64,000 nt of DNA from Pseudomonas asiatica (GTDB taxonomy: Bacteria > Pseudomonadota > Gammaproteobacteria > Pseudomonadales > Pseudomonadaceae), in contig NZ_CP157874.1 in NCBI RefSeq assembly GCF_040214835.1, positions 1,988,001 through 2,052,000 on the forward strand. The letters are read 5' to 3'. The position numbers were made by a program, and so were the translations under genes. Below are positions 18,669 to 27,953 of this stretch, in pieces; the stretch's first letter is position 1, and each line of letters opens with the position of its first letter. Below the pieces are notes generated by a model that ran no database searches, was not told the origin of the DNA, and worked only from the letters and a program-made list of their open reading frames with translations.

Positions 18669-21257
18669 ATGAACACTGCATTCCGCAAGCACCTGCCAGG
18701 CACCGACCTGGACTACTTCGATGCCCGCGCGGCGGTCGAGGCCATCAAGCCCGGCGCCTACGATGGCCTGCCTTACACCTCTCGCGTACTCGCCGAAAAC
18801 CTGGTGCGCCGCTGCGACCCTGCCACCCTCGACGCCTCGCTGGGCCAGCTGATCGAGCGCAAGCGCGACCTCGACTTCCCGTGGTTCCCGGCGCGCGTGG
18901 TGTGCCACGACATTCTCGGCCAGACCGCACTGGTCGACCTCGCCGGCCTGCGTGACGCCATTGCCGACAAAGGCGGCGACCCGGCCCAGGTCAACCCTGT
19001 GGTGCCGGTGCAACTGATCGTCGACCACTCGCTGGCCGTCGAGTGCGGCGGTTTTGACCCGCAGGCCTTCGAAAAGAACCGCGCCATCGAAGACCGCCGC
19101 AACGAAGACCGCTTCCACTTCATCAACTGGACCAAGAAGGCGTTCAAGAACGTCGACGTGATCCAGCCGGGCAACGGCATCATGCACCAGATCAACCTGG
19201 AGAAGATGTCGCCGGTGATCCACAACGACCGTGGCGTGGCCTACCCGGACACCTGCGTCGGCACCGACAGCCACACGCCGCATGTCGACGCCCTGGGCGT
19301 GATCGCCATCGGCGTGGGTGGCCTGGAAGCCGAGAACGTGATGCTCGGCCGTGCCTCGTGGATGCGCCTGCCGGAAATCGTCGGCGTCGAGCTGACCGGC
19401 AAGCTGGCGCCGAACATCACCGCCACCGACCTGGTGCTGGCCCTGACCGAATTCCTGCGCAAGCAGAAAGTCGTCGGCGCCTACCTGGAGTTCCACGGCG
19501 AGGGTGCACGTGCCCTGACCCTGGGCGACCGCGCCACCATTTCCAACATGGCCCCGGAATATGGCGCCACTGCGGCGATGTTCGCCATCGACCAGCAGAC
19601 CATCGACTACCTGCGCCTGACCGGTCGCGAAGAGCAACAGGTCAAGCTGGTGGAAACCTATGCCAAGGCCACCGGCCTGTGGGCCGACAGCCTGGGCGGT
19701 GCAGTCTACGAGCGCACGCTGAGCTTCGACCTGTCGAGCGTGGTGCGCAACATGGCCGGCCCGTCCAACCCGCATGCCCGCGTCGCCACCAGCGACCTGG
19801 CGGCCAAAGGCATCGCTGGCAGCTGGGAAGAAGTGCCAGGGCAGATGCCAGATGGCGCGGTGATCATTGCTGCCATCACCAGCTGCACCAACACCAGCAA
19901 CCCGCGCAACGTGATTGCCGCAGGCCTGCTGGCGCGCAATGCCAACAAACTGGGGCTGGCCCGCAAGCCGTGGGTCAAGTCGTCGCTGGCGCCTGGTTCC
20001 AAGGCCGTGCAGCTGTACCTGGAAGAAGCCGGGCTGGAGAAGGAGCTTGAGCAGCTCGGCTTTGGCATCGTCGCCTTCGCCTGCACCACCTGCAACGGCA
20101 TGTCCGGCGCCCTGGACCCTGTGATCCAGCAAGAAATCATCGACCGTGACCTTTACGCCACCGCCGTGCTGTCGGGCAACCGCAACTTCGACGGGCGTAT
20201 CCACCCGTATGCCAAGCAGGCCTTCCTCGCCTCGCCGCCACTGGTGGTGGCCTACGCCATCGCCGGTACCATCCGCTTCGACATCGAGAAGGATGTGCTG
20301 GGTGTGGTCGACGGCAAGGAAATCCGCCTCAAGGACATCTGGCCCAGCGACGAAGAAATCGACGCCGTGGTGCGTGCCGCGGTCAAGCCGGAGCAGTTCC
20401 GCAAAGTGTACATCCCGATGTTCGCCATCGAGGAAGACCGTGGGCCGAAGGTGGCGCCGCTGTACGACTGGCGCCCGATGAGCACCTACATCCGCCGCCC
20501 GCCGTACTGGGAAGGTGCCTTGGCCGGTGAACGTACCCTGCGCGGCATGCGCCCGCTGGCAGTGCTGCCGGACAACATCACCACCGACCACCTGTCGCCG
20601 TCCAACGCCATCATGCTCGACAGCGCTGCCGGCGAGTACCTGGCGAAGATGGGCCTGCCGGAGGAGGACTTCAACTCCTACGCTACCCACCGTGGCGACC
20701 ACCTGACTGCCCAGCGCGCTACCTTTGCCAACCCCAAGCTGTTCAACGAAATGGTGCGCAAGGAAGACGGCAGCGTGAAGCAGGGCTCGCTGGCGCGTAT
20801 CGAGCCGGAAGGCAAGGTCACCCGCATGTGGGAGGCGATCGAGACCTACATGGATCGCAAGCAGCCGCTGATCATCGTCGCCGGTGCCGACTACGGCCAG
20901 GGTTCGTCCCGTGACTGGGCGGCCAAGGGTGTGCGCCTGGCCGGTGTCGAGGCGATCGTCGCCGAAGGCTTCGAGCGTATTCACCGTACCAACCTGGTGG
21001 GCATGGGCGTACTGCCGCTGGAGTTCAAGCCGGGCACCGACCGCAAGACCCTCGGCCTGGATGGCAGCGAGACCTATGACGTACTGGGCGCGCGCACGCC
21101 GCGGGCGACGCTGACCCTGGTGGTTACCCGCGCCAACGGCGAGCGCCTGGAGGTACCGGTGACCTGCCGCCTGGACACCGCCGAGGAGGTGTCGATCTAC
21201 GAGGCTGGCGGGGTGCTGCAACGCTTCGCCCAGGACTTCCTCGAAGCGACCGCCTAA
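18669..21257 (+). CDS. acnD: Fe/S-dependent 2-methylisocitrate dehydratase AcnD
   Basis: An 862-residue aconitase-superfamily enzyme. With PrpF it dehydrates 2-methylcitrate, replacing or supplementing PrpD. Visible are VIQPGNGIMHQINLE, the substrate/cluster region GTDSHTPHVDALG, the cluster cysteines ITSCTNTSNPRN and FACTTCNGMSG, and the C-terminal swivel domain ADYGQGSSRDWAAKG. The start MNTAFRKHLPGTDLDYFD fits the family; the upstream open frame runs through the REP and is not coding. It is often called acnM or acnA-like in P. putida. Confidence 0.95.
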   Translation: MNTAFRKHLPGTDLDYFDARAAVEAIKPGAYDGLPYTSRVLAENLVRRCDPATLDASLGQLIERKRDLDFPWFPARVVCHDILGQTALVDLAGLRDAIADKGGDPAQVNPVVPVQLIVDHSLAVECGGFDPQAFEKNRAIEDRRNEDRFHFINWTKKAFKNVDVIQPGNGIMHQINLEKMSPVIHNDRGVAYPDTCVGTDSHTPHVDALGVIAIGVGGLEAENVMLGRASWMRLPEIVGVELTGKLAPNITATDLVLALTEFLRKQKVVGAYLEFHGEGARALTLGDRATISNMAPEYGATAAMFAIDQQTIDYLRLTGREEQQVKLVETYAKATGLWADSLGGAVYERTLSFDLSSVVRNMAGPSNPHARVATSDLAAKGIAGSWEEVPGQMPDGAVIIAAITSCTNTSNPRNVIAAGLLARNANKLGLARKPWVKSSLAPGSKAVQLYLEEAGLEKELEQLGFGIVAFACTTCNGMSGALDPVIQQEIIDRDLYATAVLSGNRNFDGRIHPYAKQAFLASPPLVVAYAIAGTIRFDIEKDVLGVVDGKEIRLKDIWPSDEEIDAVVRAAVKPEQFRKVYIPMFAIEEDRGPKVAPLYDWRPMSTYIRRPPYWEGALAGERTLRGMRPLAVLPDNITTDHLSPSNAIMLDSAAGEYLAKMGLPEEDFNSYATHRGDHLTAQRATFANPKLFNEMVRKEDGSVKQGSLARIEPEGKVTRMWEAIETYMDRKQPLIIVAGADYGQGSSRDWAAKGVRLAGVEAIVAEGFERIHRTNLVGMGVLPLEFKPGTDRKTLGLDGSETYDVLGARTPRATLTLVVTRANGERLEVPVTCRLDTAEEVSIYEAGGVLQRFAQDFLEATA

Positions 21258-21273
21258 TCAAGAGCAGCGCGGT

Positions 21274-21368
21274 CCTCTGTGGGAGCGGGTTTACCCGCGA
21301 ATGCGTCAGCAGATACAACATTGTTTTCTGATCGGACGCTTTCGCGGGTGAACCCGCTCCCACAGGGG
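21274..21368. repeat. REP pair (cluster 6) between acnD and prpF
   Basis: GGGAGCGGGTTTACCCGCGAA and inverted TTCGCGGGTGAACCCGCTCC are separated by about 40 bases of AT-richer linker. Confidence 0.92.
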
Positions 21369-21392
21369 TGCTGTGCAAGACAGGAATTGAAC

Positions 21393-22583
21393 ATGGCTCA
21401 TGTACCGCAAGTAAAAATCCCTGCCACCTACATCCGTGGCGGCACCAGCAAAGGCGTGTTCTTCCGCCTGCAAGACCTGCCCGAGCAGGCGCAGATCCCC
21501 GGCCCTGCCCGTGATGCACTGCTGCTGCGGGTGATCGGCAGCCCCGACCCCTATGGCAAGCAGATCGACGGCATGGGCGGCGCCACTTCGAGCACCAGCA
21601 AGACCGTGATCCTGTCGCAAAGCATCAAGCCTGAACACGATGTCGACTACCTGTTCGGCCAGGTCAGCATCGACAAGGCCTTCGTCGACTGGAGCGGCAA
21701 TTGCGGCAACCTTTCTGCCGCGGTCGGTTCGTTCGCCATCAGCAGCGGCCTGGTCGATCCGGCGCGCATTCCGCGCAACGGTATCGCCACCGTGCGCATC
21801 TGGCAGGCCAACATCGGCAAGACCATCATCGCCCATGTGCCGATCACCGAAGGTGAAGTGCAGGAAACCGGCGACTTCGAGCTGGACGGGGTGACCTTCC
21901 CGGCCGCCGAGGTGCAGCTGGAGTTCCTCGACCCGGCGGCCGACGAAGATGGCGACGGCGGGGCGATGTTCCCCACCGGCAACCTGGTCGATGACCTCGA
22001 GGTGCCGGGTGTCGGTACGTTCAAGGCGACCCTGATCAATGCCGGCATCCCGACGATCTTCGTCAATGCGGCGGATATCGGCTACACCGGCACCGAACTG
22101 CAGGACGCCATCAACGGCGACCCGCAGGCGCTGCTGCGCTTCGAGACGATTCGCGCCTATGGCGCCGTGCGCATGGGTCTGATCGACAACGTCGACCAGG
22201 CTGCCGGGCGTCAGCACACGCCGAAAGTGGCTTTCGTCGCGCCGCCGAGCACCTACACTGCGTCCAGTGGCAAAGCGGTGCAGGCGGGTGATATCGACCT
22301 GCTGGTACGGGCCTTGTCGATGGGCAAGCTGCACCATGCAATGATGGGGACGGCCGCGGTGGCCATCGGCACCGCGGCGGCCATTCCGGGCACGCTGGTC
22401 AACCTCGCCGCAGGCGGGGGCGAGCGCAGCGCCGTGCGTTTCGGCCACCCCTCGGGCACCCTGCGGGTGGGGGCCGAGGCGCGCCAGGTGAATGGTGAAT
22501 GGACAGTGACCAAGGCAATCATGAGCCGCAGTGCTCGCGTGCTGATGGAGGGCTGGGTTCGCGTGCCTGGCGATAGCTTCTAA
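21393..22583 (+). CDS. prpF: PrpF, 2-methyl-aconitate cis-trans isomerase
   Basis: A 396-residue protein of the diaminopimelate-epimerase-like PrpF fold. The start MAHVPQVKIPATYIRGGTSK carries the family N-terminus YIRGGTSKGVFF, followed by DGMGGATSSTSKTV with the conserved lysine region and WSGNCGNLSAAVG. It isomerises the trans-2-methylaconitate that AcnD produces so that aconitase can hydrate it. A GGAATTGA ribosome region precedes the ATG. Its presence confirms the AcnD-PrpF branch. Confidence 0.95.
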   Translation: MAHVPQVKIPATYIRGGTSKGVFFRLQDLPEQAQIPGPARDALLLRVIGSPDPYGKQIDGMGGATSSTSKTVILSQSIKPEHDVDYLFGQVSIDKAFVDWSGNCGNLSAAVGSFAISSGLVDPARIPRNGIATVRIWQANIGKTIIAHVPITEGEVQETGDFELDGVTFPAAEVQLEFLDPAADEDGDGGAMFPTGNLVDDLEVPGVGTFKATLINAGIPTIFVNAADIGYTGTELQDAINGDPQALLRFETIRAYGAVRMGLIDNVDQAAGRQHTPKVAFVAPPSTYTASSGKAVQAGDIDLLVRALSMGKLHHAMMGTAAVAIGTAAAIPGTLVNLAAGGGERSAVRFGHPSGTLRVGAEARQVNGEWTVTKAIMSRSARVLMEGWVRVPGDSF

Positions 22584-22612
22584 CGCACCACTGGCGCTCG
22601 GCTTTAGTTCGT

Positions 22613-22716
22613 TGGGGCCGCTTTGCGCCCCTTCGCGGGCAAGCCCGCTCCTACACGGTTTGCGCGGTACCTGTAGGAGCGGCCTTGTGTCGCGAAGGGC
22701 TGCAAAGCAGCCCCGG
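22613..22716. repeat. Hybrid REP pair (cluster 7) between prpF and prpD
   Basis: The left arm is the GCGGG type (TTCGCGGGCAAGCCCGCTCC) and the right arm the GGCCTTGTG type (GGAGCGGCCTTGTGTCGCGA). This is the clearest case of the two REP subtypes being combined in one unit. Confidence 0.92.
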
Positions 22717-22737
22717 CAATTCTGAAGGGAGCTGGAT

Positions 22738-24222
22738 ATGAGCGCCAACGTAGACCTCAACGCCCGCCCGGACTACGACCGGGTGCTGCAAACCCTTGCC
22801 GATTACGCCCTTACGTACCGGGTCGAATCCGCCGAAGCCCTGGACACCGCGCGCAACTGCCTGATGGATACCCTCGGCTGCGGCCTGCTGGCCCTGCGCT
22901 TCCCCGAATGCACCAAGTTGCTAGGCCCCCAGGTTGAAGGCACCGTGGTGCCCAACGGCGCCCGCGTGCCCGGCACCGCCTACCGCCTCGACCCGGTCAA
23001 GGCTGCCTGGGACATCGGCTGCACGGTGCGCTGGCTGGACTACAACGATACCTGGCTGGCCGCCGAATGGGCCCACCCCTCGGATAACCTTGGCGGAATC
23101 CTGGCCGTTGCCGATCACCTGTCGCAGAAGCACGTGGCCGCAGGTGAGGCACCGCTGCTGATGCGCGATGTGCTCGAAGCCATGGTCATGGCTCACGAGA
23201 TTCAGGGCGTGATGGCGCTGGAAAACGCCTTCAACCGCGTTGGCCTCGACCATGTGATTCTGGTCAAGGTAGCCTCCACCGCCGTGTGCGCCAGGCTGAT
23301 GGGGGCCAACCGTGAGCAGATGCTGAGCGCCTTGTCCCACGCATTCGTCGATGGCCAGGCGCTGCGTACCTACCGCCATGCGCCCAACGCTGGTTCGCGC
23401 AAATCGTGGGCCGCCGGGGATGCTTCCAGCCGTGGTGTGCGCCTGGCCGACATTGCCCTGCGTGGCGAGATGGGCGTGCCTGGCGTGCTCACCGCGCCGC
23501 AGTGGGGCTTCTACGATGTGCTGTTCAGCCACACCAACAAGGACCTGGCGCTCAAGCCGTCCGAGCAGCAAGAGCTGCGCCTGCCGCAAGCCCTGGGTAG
23601 CTACGTGATGGAAAACGTGCTGTTCAAGGTCAGTTTCCCTGCCGAGTTCCACGCCCAGACCGCCTGCGAGGCAGCGGTAACCCTGCATCCACTGGTGCGT
23701 AACCGCCTGCACGAAGTCGACCGTATCGTCATTACCACCCAGGAGTCGGCGATCCGCATCATTTCCAAGAGCGGCCCGCTGGCCAACGCCGCCGACCGCG
23801 ACCACTGCCTGCAGTACATGGTGGCGGTGCCGCTGATTTTCGGTCATCTGGTGGCCGAGCATTACGAAGACACCTTCCATGCCAACCACCCAAGCATCGA
23901 CCGCCTGCGCGAGAAGATGGAGGTGGTGGAAGACCCGCGCTTCAGCCGTGAGTACCTGGAGCCGGACAAGCGCTCGATCGCCAACGCGCTGCAGGTGTTC
24001 TTCAAGGATGGCAGCAGTACCGAGCAGGTGGTGGTGGAATACCCGATCGGGCATCGCCGGCGGCGAGGGGAGGGCATACCGTTGCTGGAGGCCAAGTTCA
24101 GGGACAACCTGGCCACGCGCTTTGCGCGGCAGCGGTGTGGGGAGATTCTTGAGGTGTGCAAGGACCAGCAGAAGCTGGAACAGATGGCGGTGCACAGGTT
24201 TGTCGACCTGCTCGTGATCTGA
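22738..24222 (+). CDS. prpD: 2-methylcitrate dehydratase
   Basis: A 494-residue, cofactor-independent dehydratase of the MmgE/PrpD family. Motifs include [37 protein letters not shown] (active-site region with Asp and His), [17 protein letters not shown] and [13 protein letters not shown]. It makes 2-methyl-cis-aconitate directly, so this operon encodes both dehydration routes (PrpD and AcnD plus PrpF). It starts at ATG 22738 behind GAAGGGAGCTGG. It is the last gene of the operon; a REP pair and a terminator follow. Confidence 0.96.
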   Translation: MSANVDLNARPDYDRVLQTLADYALTYRVESAEALDTARNCLMDTLGCGLLALRFPECTKLLGPQVEGTVVPNGARVPGTAYRLDPVKAAWDIGCTVRWLDYNDTWLAAEWAHPSDNLGGILAVADHLSQKHVAAGEAPLLMRDVLEAMVMAHEIQGVMALENAFNRVGLDHVILVKVASTAVCARLMGANREQMLSALSHAFVDGQALRTYRHAPNAGSRKSWAAGDASSRGVRLADIALRGEMGVPGVLTAPQWGFYDVLFSHTNKDLALKPSEQQELRLPQALGSYVMENVLFKVSFPAEFHAQTACEAAVTLHPLVRNRLHEVDRIVITTQESAIRIISKSGPLANAADRDHCLQYMVAVPLIFGHLVAEHYEDTFHANHPSIDRLREKMEVVEDPRFSREYLEPDKRSIANALQVFFKDGSSTEQVVVEYPIGHRRRRGEGIPLLEAKFRDNLATRFARQRCGEILEVCKDQQKLEQMAVHRFVDLLVI

Positions 24223-24231
24223 GGTTGCCTG

Positions 24232-24336
24232 TGCTGGCCTCTTCGCGGCTAAAGCCGCTCCCACAAGGTCCTGCGCAGCCGTCGACAACTGTGGGGTCCC
24301 TGTGGGAGCGGCTTTAGCCGCGAAGAGGCCGGTACA
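24232..24336. repeat. REP pair (cluster 8) after prpD, GCGGCTTTAGCCGC variant
   Basis: TTCGCGGCTAAAGCCGCTCC and GGAGCGGCTTTAGCCGCGAA are inverted. Relative to the GCGGGTTTACCCGC copies, both stem sides have changed together (G to C and C to G), which keeps the pairing. Confidence 0.92.
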
Positions 24337-24346
24337 GGTTGAAACA

Positions 24347-24380
24347 AGAAAGCCCCGGCATTTCTGCCGGGGCTTTCCTT
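24347..24380. terminator. Bidirectional terminator between prpD and acnB
   Basis: A perfect 12-bp stem AAAGCCCCGGCA/TGCCGGGGCTTT (24349-24360, 24365-24376) has a 4-base loop and T-rich sides in both directions. It serves the converging prp operon and acnB. Confidence 0.9.
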
Positions 24381-24398
24381 TACATCTTACAACTCAGC

Positions 24399-27008
24399 TT
24401 ACGCCTGAACTACCGGGATCTTGGCGTTGGCTGCCGCTTCGCGGAACTCGGCGATCTGGTCGAAGCTCAGGTAGCGGTAAACGTCGGCAGCCATGCTGTC
24501 GATGTCCTTCGCGTACTGCATGTACTCTTCGACGGTCGGCAGCTTGCCGATGATCGAAGCGACAGCAGCCAGCTCGGCCGATGCCAGGTACACGTTGGTG
24601 GCGTCGCCCAGACGGTTCGGGAAGTTACGGGTCGAGGTGGAGACCACGGTCGAACCGGTCTGCACACGTGCCTGGTTACCCATGCACAGCGAGCAGCCTG
24701 GCATTTCCATGCGCGCGCCAGCCTTGCCGTAGATGCCGTAGTAGCCTTCTTCGGTCAGCTGGTGAGCGTCCATCTTGGTTGGCGGAGCCAGCCACAGACG
24801 GGTCGGGATACCGCCCTTGACCTTGTCCAGCAGCTTGCCGGCAGCGCGGAAGTGGCCGATGTTGGTCATGCACGAACCGATGAACACTTCGTCGATCTTC
24901 TCGCCCTGTACCGAAGACAGCAGGCGGGCATCGTCCGGGTCGTTCGGCGCGCAGAGCACAGGCTCTTTCACGTCGGCCAGGTCGATTTCGATGATTTCGG
25001 CGTATTCTGCATCGGCGTCGGCCGACAGCAGCTCAGGCTTGGCCAGCCAGGCTTCCATGGCCTGGGCGCGGCGCTCCAGGGTGCGGGCATCGCCGTAGCC
25101 TTCGCCGATCATCCAGCGCAGCAGGGTGATGTTGGACTGCAGGTACTCGGCGATGGCCTTTTCTGGCAGCTTGATGGTGCAACCGGCAGCGGAACGCTCG
25201 GCCGAGGCGTCGGACAGCTCGAAGGCTTGCTCGACGGTCAGATCGTTCAGGCCTTCGATCTCGAGGATGCGGCCGGAGAAGGCGTTTTTCTTGCCTTTCT
25301 TCTCGACGGTCAGCAGGCCCTTCTGGATGGCGTAGTAAGGGATGGCATGAACCAGGTCACGCAGGGTGATGCCTGGCTGCAGTTTGCCCTTGAAGCGCAC
25401 CAGGATCGACTCTGGCATGTCCAGCGGCATGACGCCGGTGGCGGCGGCGAAGGCCACCAGGCCGGAACCTGCCGGGAACGAGATGCCGATCGGGAAGCGG
25501 GTGTGCGAGTCGCCACCGGTACCCACGGTGTCAGGCATCAGCATGCGGTTCAGCCAGCTGTGGATGATGCCGTCGCCCGGGCGCAGCGACACGCCGCCAC
25601 GGGTGCGGATGAAGTCTGGCAGGGTGTGGTGGGTGGTGACGTCGATCGGCTTCGGATAGGCCGCGGTGTGGCAGAACGACTGCATCACCAGGTCAGCGGA
25701 GAAGCCCAGGCACGCCAGGTCTTTCAGCTCGTCGCGGGTCATCGGGCCAGTGGTGTCCTGGGAACCGACGGTGGTCATCTTCGGCTCGCAGTAGGCACCT
25801 GGGCGCACGCCCTGGCCTTCTGGCAGGCCGCAGGCACGGCCGACCATTTTCTGTGCCAGGGTGAAGCCCTTGCCCGAATCGGCAGGCTGCTCCGGCTTCT
25901 TGAACAGGTCGGAAGCACCCAGGCCCAGTTCGGCACGGGCTTTTTCGGTCAGGCCACGGCCGACGATCAGCGGGATACGGCCGCCAGCGCGGACTTCATC
26001 CAGCAGCACTTCGGTTTTCAGCTCGAATTTGGTGACCAGTTCGTCGCTGCCGTGACGGCGCACTTCGCCCTTGAACGGGTAAACGTCGATCACGTCGCCC
26101 ATGCCCAGGTTGGTGCAGTCGAATTCGATCGGCAGGGCGCCGGCGTCTTCCATGGTGTTGTAGAAGATCGGGGCGATCTTGGTGCCGAAGCAGAAGCCAC
26201 CGGCGCGCTTGTTCGGCACGTACGGGATGTCGTCGCCGAAGAACCACAGCACCGAGTTGGTGGCGGATTTACGCGAGGAACCGGTACCGACCACGTCACC
26301 GACGTAGGCAACCGGGTAACCCTTGGCCTTGACGGCTTCGATCTGGGCCAGCGGGCCGACCGAACCAGGCTGCTGCGGCTCGATGCCGTCACGGGCCATT
26401 TTCAGCATGGCCAGGGCGTGCAGCGGGATGTCAGGGCGCGACCAGGCGTCCGGAGCAGGGGACAGGTCGTCGGTGTTGGTTTCGCCAGGCACCTTGAACA
26501 CGGTCAGGGTGTACTTGTCGGCGATGGCCGGACGCGAGGTGAACCACTCGCCGGCAGCCCAGGATTCCAGCACGGCCTTGGCGTGAACGTTGCCGGCCTT
26601 GGCTTTTTCGGCCACATCGTGGAAGGCATCGAACATCAGCAGGGTGTGCTTGAGCTGTTCGGCCGCGACGGCGCCCAGTTCGGCGTCATCCAGCAGTGCG
26701 ACCAGCGTTTCGATGTTGTAGCCGCCCTGCATGGTGCCCAGCAGTTCGGTGGCGTGCTTGCGGTCGATCAGAGGCGACTTGGCTTCGCCCTTGGCGACGG
26801 CGGAGAGGAAAGCGGCCTTGACGTAGGCAGCTTCGTCGACCCCTGGCGGTACGCGGTTGGTGATCAGGTCTACGAGGAAGGCTTCTTCGCCGGCCGGCGG
26901 GTTTTTCAGCAGCTCGACCAGGCCTGCAGTTTGTTCGGCGTTCAGCGGCTGGGGCACGATACCCAGGGCGGCACGCTCTTCGATGTGTTTGCGGTAGGCT
27001 TCAAGCAC
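24399..27008 (-). CDS. acnB: Aconitate hydratase B (bifunctional with 2-methylisocitrate)
   Basis: An 869-residue AcnB-type aconitase. The N-terminal HEAT-like domain (residues 1-160) is followed by the swivel domain with [16 protein letters not shown] and the cluster domain with [14 protein letters not shown] and [14 protein letters not shown], which hold the Fe-S cysteines. I choose a GTG start at 27008 ([16 protein letters not shown]) because it has GAGG at the right distance and the family N-terminus; an ATG five codons upstream covers that site. AcnB hydrates 2-methyl-cis-aconitate in other bacteria, so its place beside the prp operon fits. It has a long 5' leader. Confidence 0.95.
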   Translation of the reverse strand: MLEAYRKHIEERAALGIVPQPLNAEQTAGLVELLKNPPAGEEAFLVDLITNRVPPGVDEAAYVKAAFLSAVAKGEAKSPLIDRKHATELLGTMQGGYNIETLVALLDDAELGAVAAEQLKHTLLMFDAFHDVAEKAKAGNVHAKAVLESWAAGEWFTSRPAIADKYTLTVFKVPGETNTDDLSPAPDAWSRPDIPLHALAMLKMARDGIEPQQPGSVGPLAQIEAVKAKGYPVAYVGDVVGTGSSRKSATNSVLWFFGDDIPYVPNKRAGGFCFGTKIAPIFYNTMEDAGALPIEFDCTNLGMGDVIDVYPFKGEVRRHGSDELVTKFELKTEVLLDEVRAGGRIPLIVGRGLTEKARAELGLGASDLFKKPEQPADSGKGFTLAQKMVGRACGLPEGQGVRPGAYCEPKMTTVGSQDTTGPMTRDELKDLACLGFSADLVMQSFCHTAAYPKPIDVTTHHTLPDFIRTRGGVSLRPGDGIIHSWLNRMLMPDTVGTGGDSHTRFPIGISFPAGSGLVAFAAATGVMPLDMPESILVRFKGKLQPGITLRDLVHAIPYYAIQKGLLTVEKKGKKNAFSGRILEIEGLNDLTVEQAFELSDASAERSAAGCTIKLPEKAIAEYLQSNITLLRWMIGEGYGDARTLERRAQAMEAWLAKPELLSADADAEYAEIIEIDLADVKEPVLCAPNDPDDARLLSSVQGEKIDEVFIGSCMTNIGHFRAAGKLLDKVKGGIPTRLWLAPPTKMDAHQLTEEGYYGIYGKAGARMEMPGCSLCMGNQARVQTGSTVVSTSTRNFPNRLGDATNVYLASAELAAVASIIGKLPTVEEYMQYAKDIDSMAADVYRYLSFDQIAEFREAAANAKIPVVQA

Positions 27009-27414
27009 AGTTATTTCCCTCATCAGTGGTCCCTAAAGGGGGTCCGGGACGCTCATCCAGCATTCAATGCACCCATGCGCTGCCACGGCTTTGTGGGCCG
27101 CCCAGCCAGAGTCGCAAAGAATCCTTACAGAAGCTGCTTTCAAAGTTTTACGCCTGCAGAACGGGGAGCTGATGAGGGCTGGCACGGGCATGCGAGGGAT
27201 GCATGGCCCGGGCCAACGCCGTTCTACCGGATGAACTGTGCTCGTGACGCTTTGAAAACAGCTTCCAACGGACATTGTTGCCTTTGAAAAGGCGGGATGA
27301 TTCTACGGCAAAAAAAGCTCGAACGTAAGGCGGCGAAGATGACTTTAACGAGTGACCCTGGTTAGACAAAGGGCTAACATGAGCCCGTGTTCCACCGCCA
27401 AGCTGTTGTTTTTC
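27009..27414. other. Gene-free region holding the long acnB leader
   Basis: About 400 bases with no convincing gene. On the minus strand a promoter candidate near 27300-27328 would give a leader of about 285 bases. Within it lies a 16-base inverted repeat, CTTTGAAAACAGCTTC (27250-27265) against GAAGCTGCTTTCAAAG (27130-27145), matching at 15 of 16 positions. The arms enclose 104 bases with smaller paired elements (GCCCGGGCC, GCATGCGAGGGATGC). The right end also holds the DUF1289 promoter. Confidence 0.55.
27300..27328 (-). promoter_or_regulatory. Candidate sigma70 promoter of acnB
   Basis: Minus-strand TTACGT (27328-27323), a 17-base spacer and TAGAAT (27305-27300). It predicts a transcript start near 27293 and hence a 285-base leader before the GTG. 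Confidence 0.5.
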
Positions 27415-27882
27415 ATGTCCAACAAGTCCATCAAGACCCCTTGCGTCGGCCTGTGCTCCACGGTTTACGGAGACACGGTTTGCCGTGGCTGCAAGCGGTT
27501 CCACCACGAAGTGATCAACTGGAACGGCTACGACGATGCGCAGAAGCGCGCCGTGTGGCTGCGCCTGGAGCAACTGCTGGTGCAGGTGATGATGGCCAAG
27601 CTGGAGGTGTTCGACAAAGGCCTGCTGCGCCAGCAACTGGAGCAGCGTTCCATCCGCTTTGTCGAGCAGCAGTCGGAATATTGCTGGGCGTACCAGCTGA
27701 TTGCCCGCGGGGCGCGGATGATCCGTGACCTGGAGGCCTATGGCATGGTGCTGCTGCCGGAATTCCGCGACTGGGAGCTGCCGCAGTTGCGCGACGCCAT
27801 CGACCGCGAGTTCTTCCTGCTGTCCGAGGCGCATTACCAGCGCTACATCGCCCCGGCGTTCCTGCAACAGGCTTTGGAGTAG
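27415..27882 (+). CDS. DUF1289 domain protein
   Basis: A 155-residue protein. The N-terminal DUF1289 segment is TPCVGLCSTVYGDTVCRGCKRF, with four cysteines in a CxxxC...CxxC pattern likely to bind a metal. The rest is a helical region without recognisable motifs (residues 50-155), longer than the minimal DUF1289 proteins. The start MSNKSIKTPCVGLC is used because it fits the domain boundary. An ATG at 27379 has a better ribosome site (AAAGGG, 5 bases away) and would add 12 residues. Function is unknown. Confidence 0.8.
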   Translation: MSNKSIKTPCVGLCSTVYGDTVCRGCKRFHHEVINWNGYDDAQKRAVWLRLEQLLVQVMMAKLEVFDKGLLRQQLEQRSIRFVEQQSEYCWAYQLIARGARMIRDLEAYGMVLLPEFRDWELPQLRDAIDREFFLLSEAHYQRYIAPAFLQQALE

Positions 27883-27953
27883 GCTGTTTCCCGCTGATTT
27901 CGGGCGGCATCGCTCGCGTAGTGTCCGGCGTTTTCCATGTACAGGAAGCGCCC

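Noticed and set aside
18501..21221. A 906-codon open frame on the minus strand opposite acnD
   Set aside because: It is low-complexity, rich in His, Gly and Val, has no family motif or ribosome site, and arises from the codon bias of acnD, whose aconitase motifs are certain.
24339..27287. A 982-codon open frame on the plus strand opposite acnB
   Set aside because: It is the mirror of AcnB codons and has no recognisable domain; acnB on the other strand is complete.
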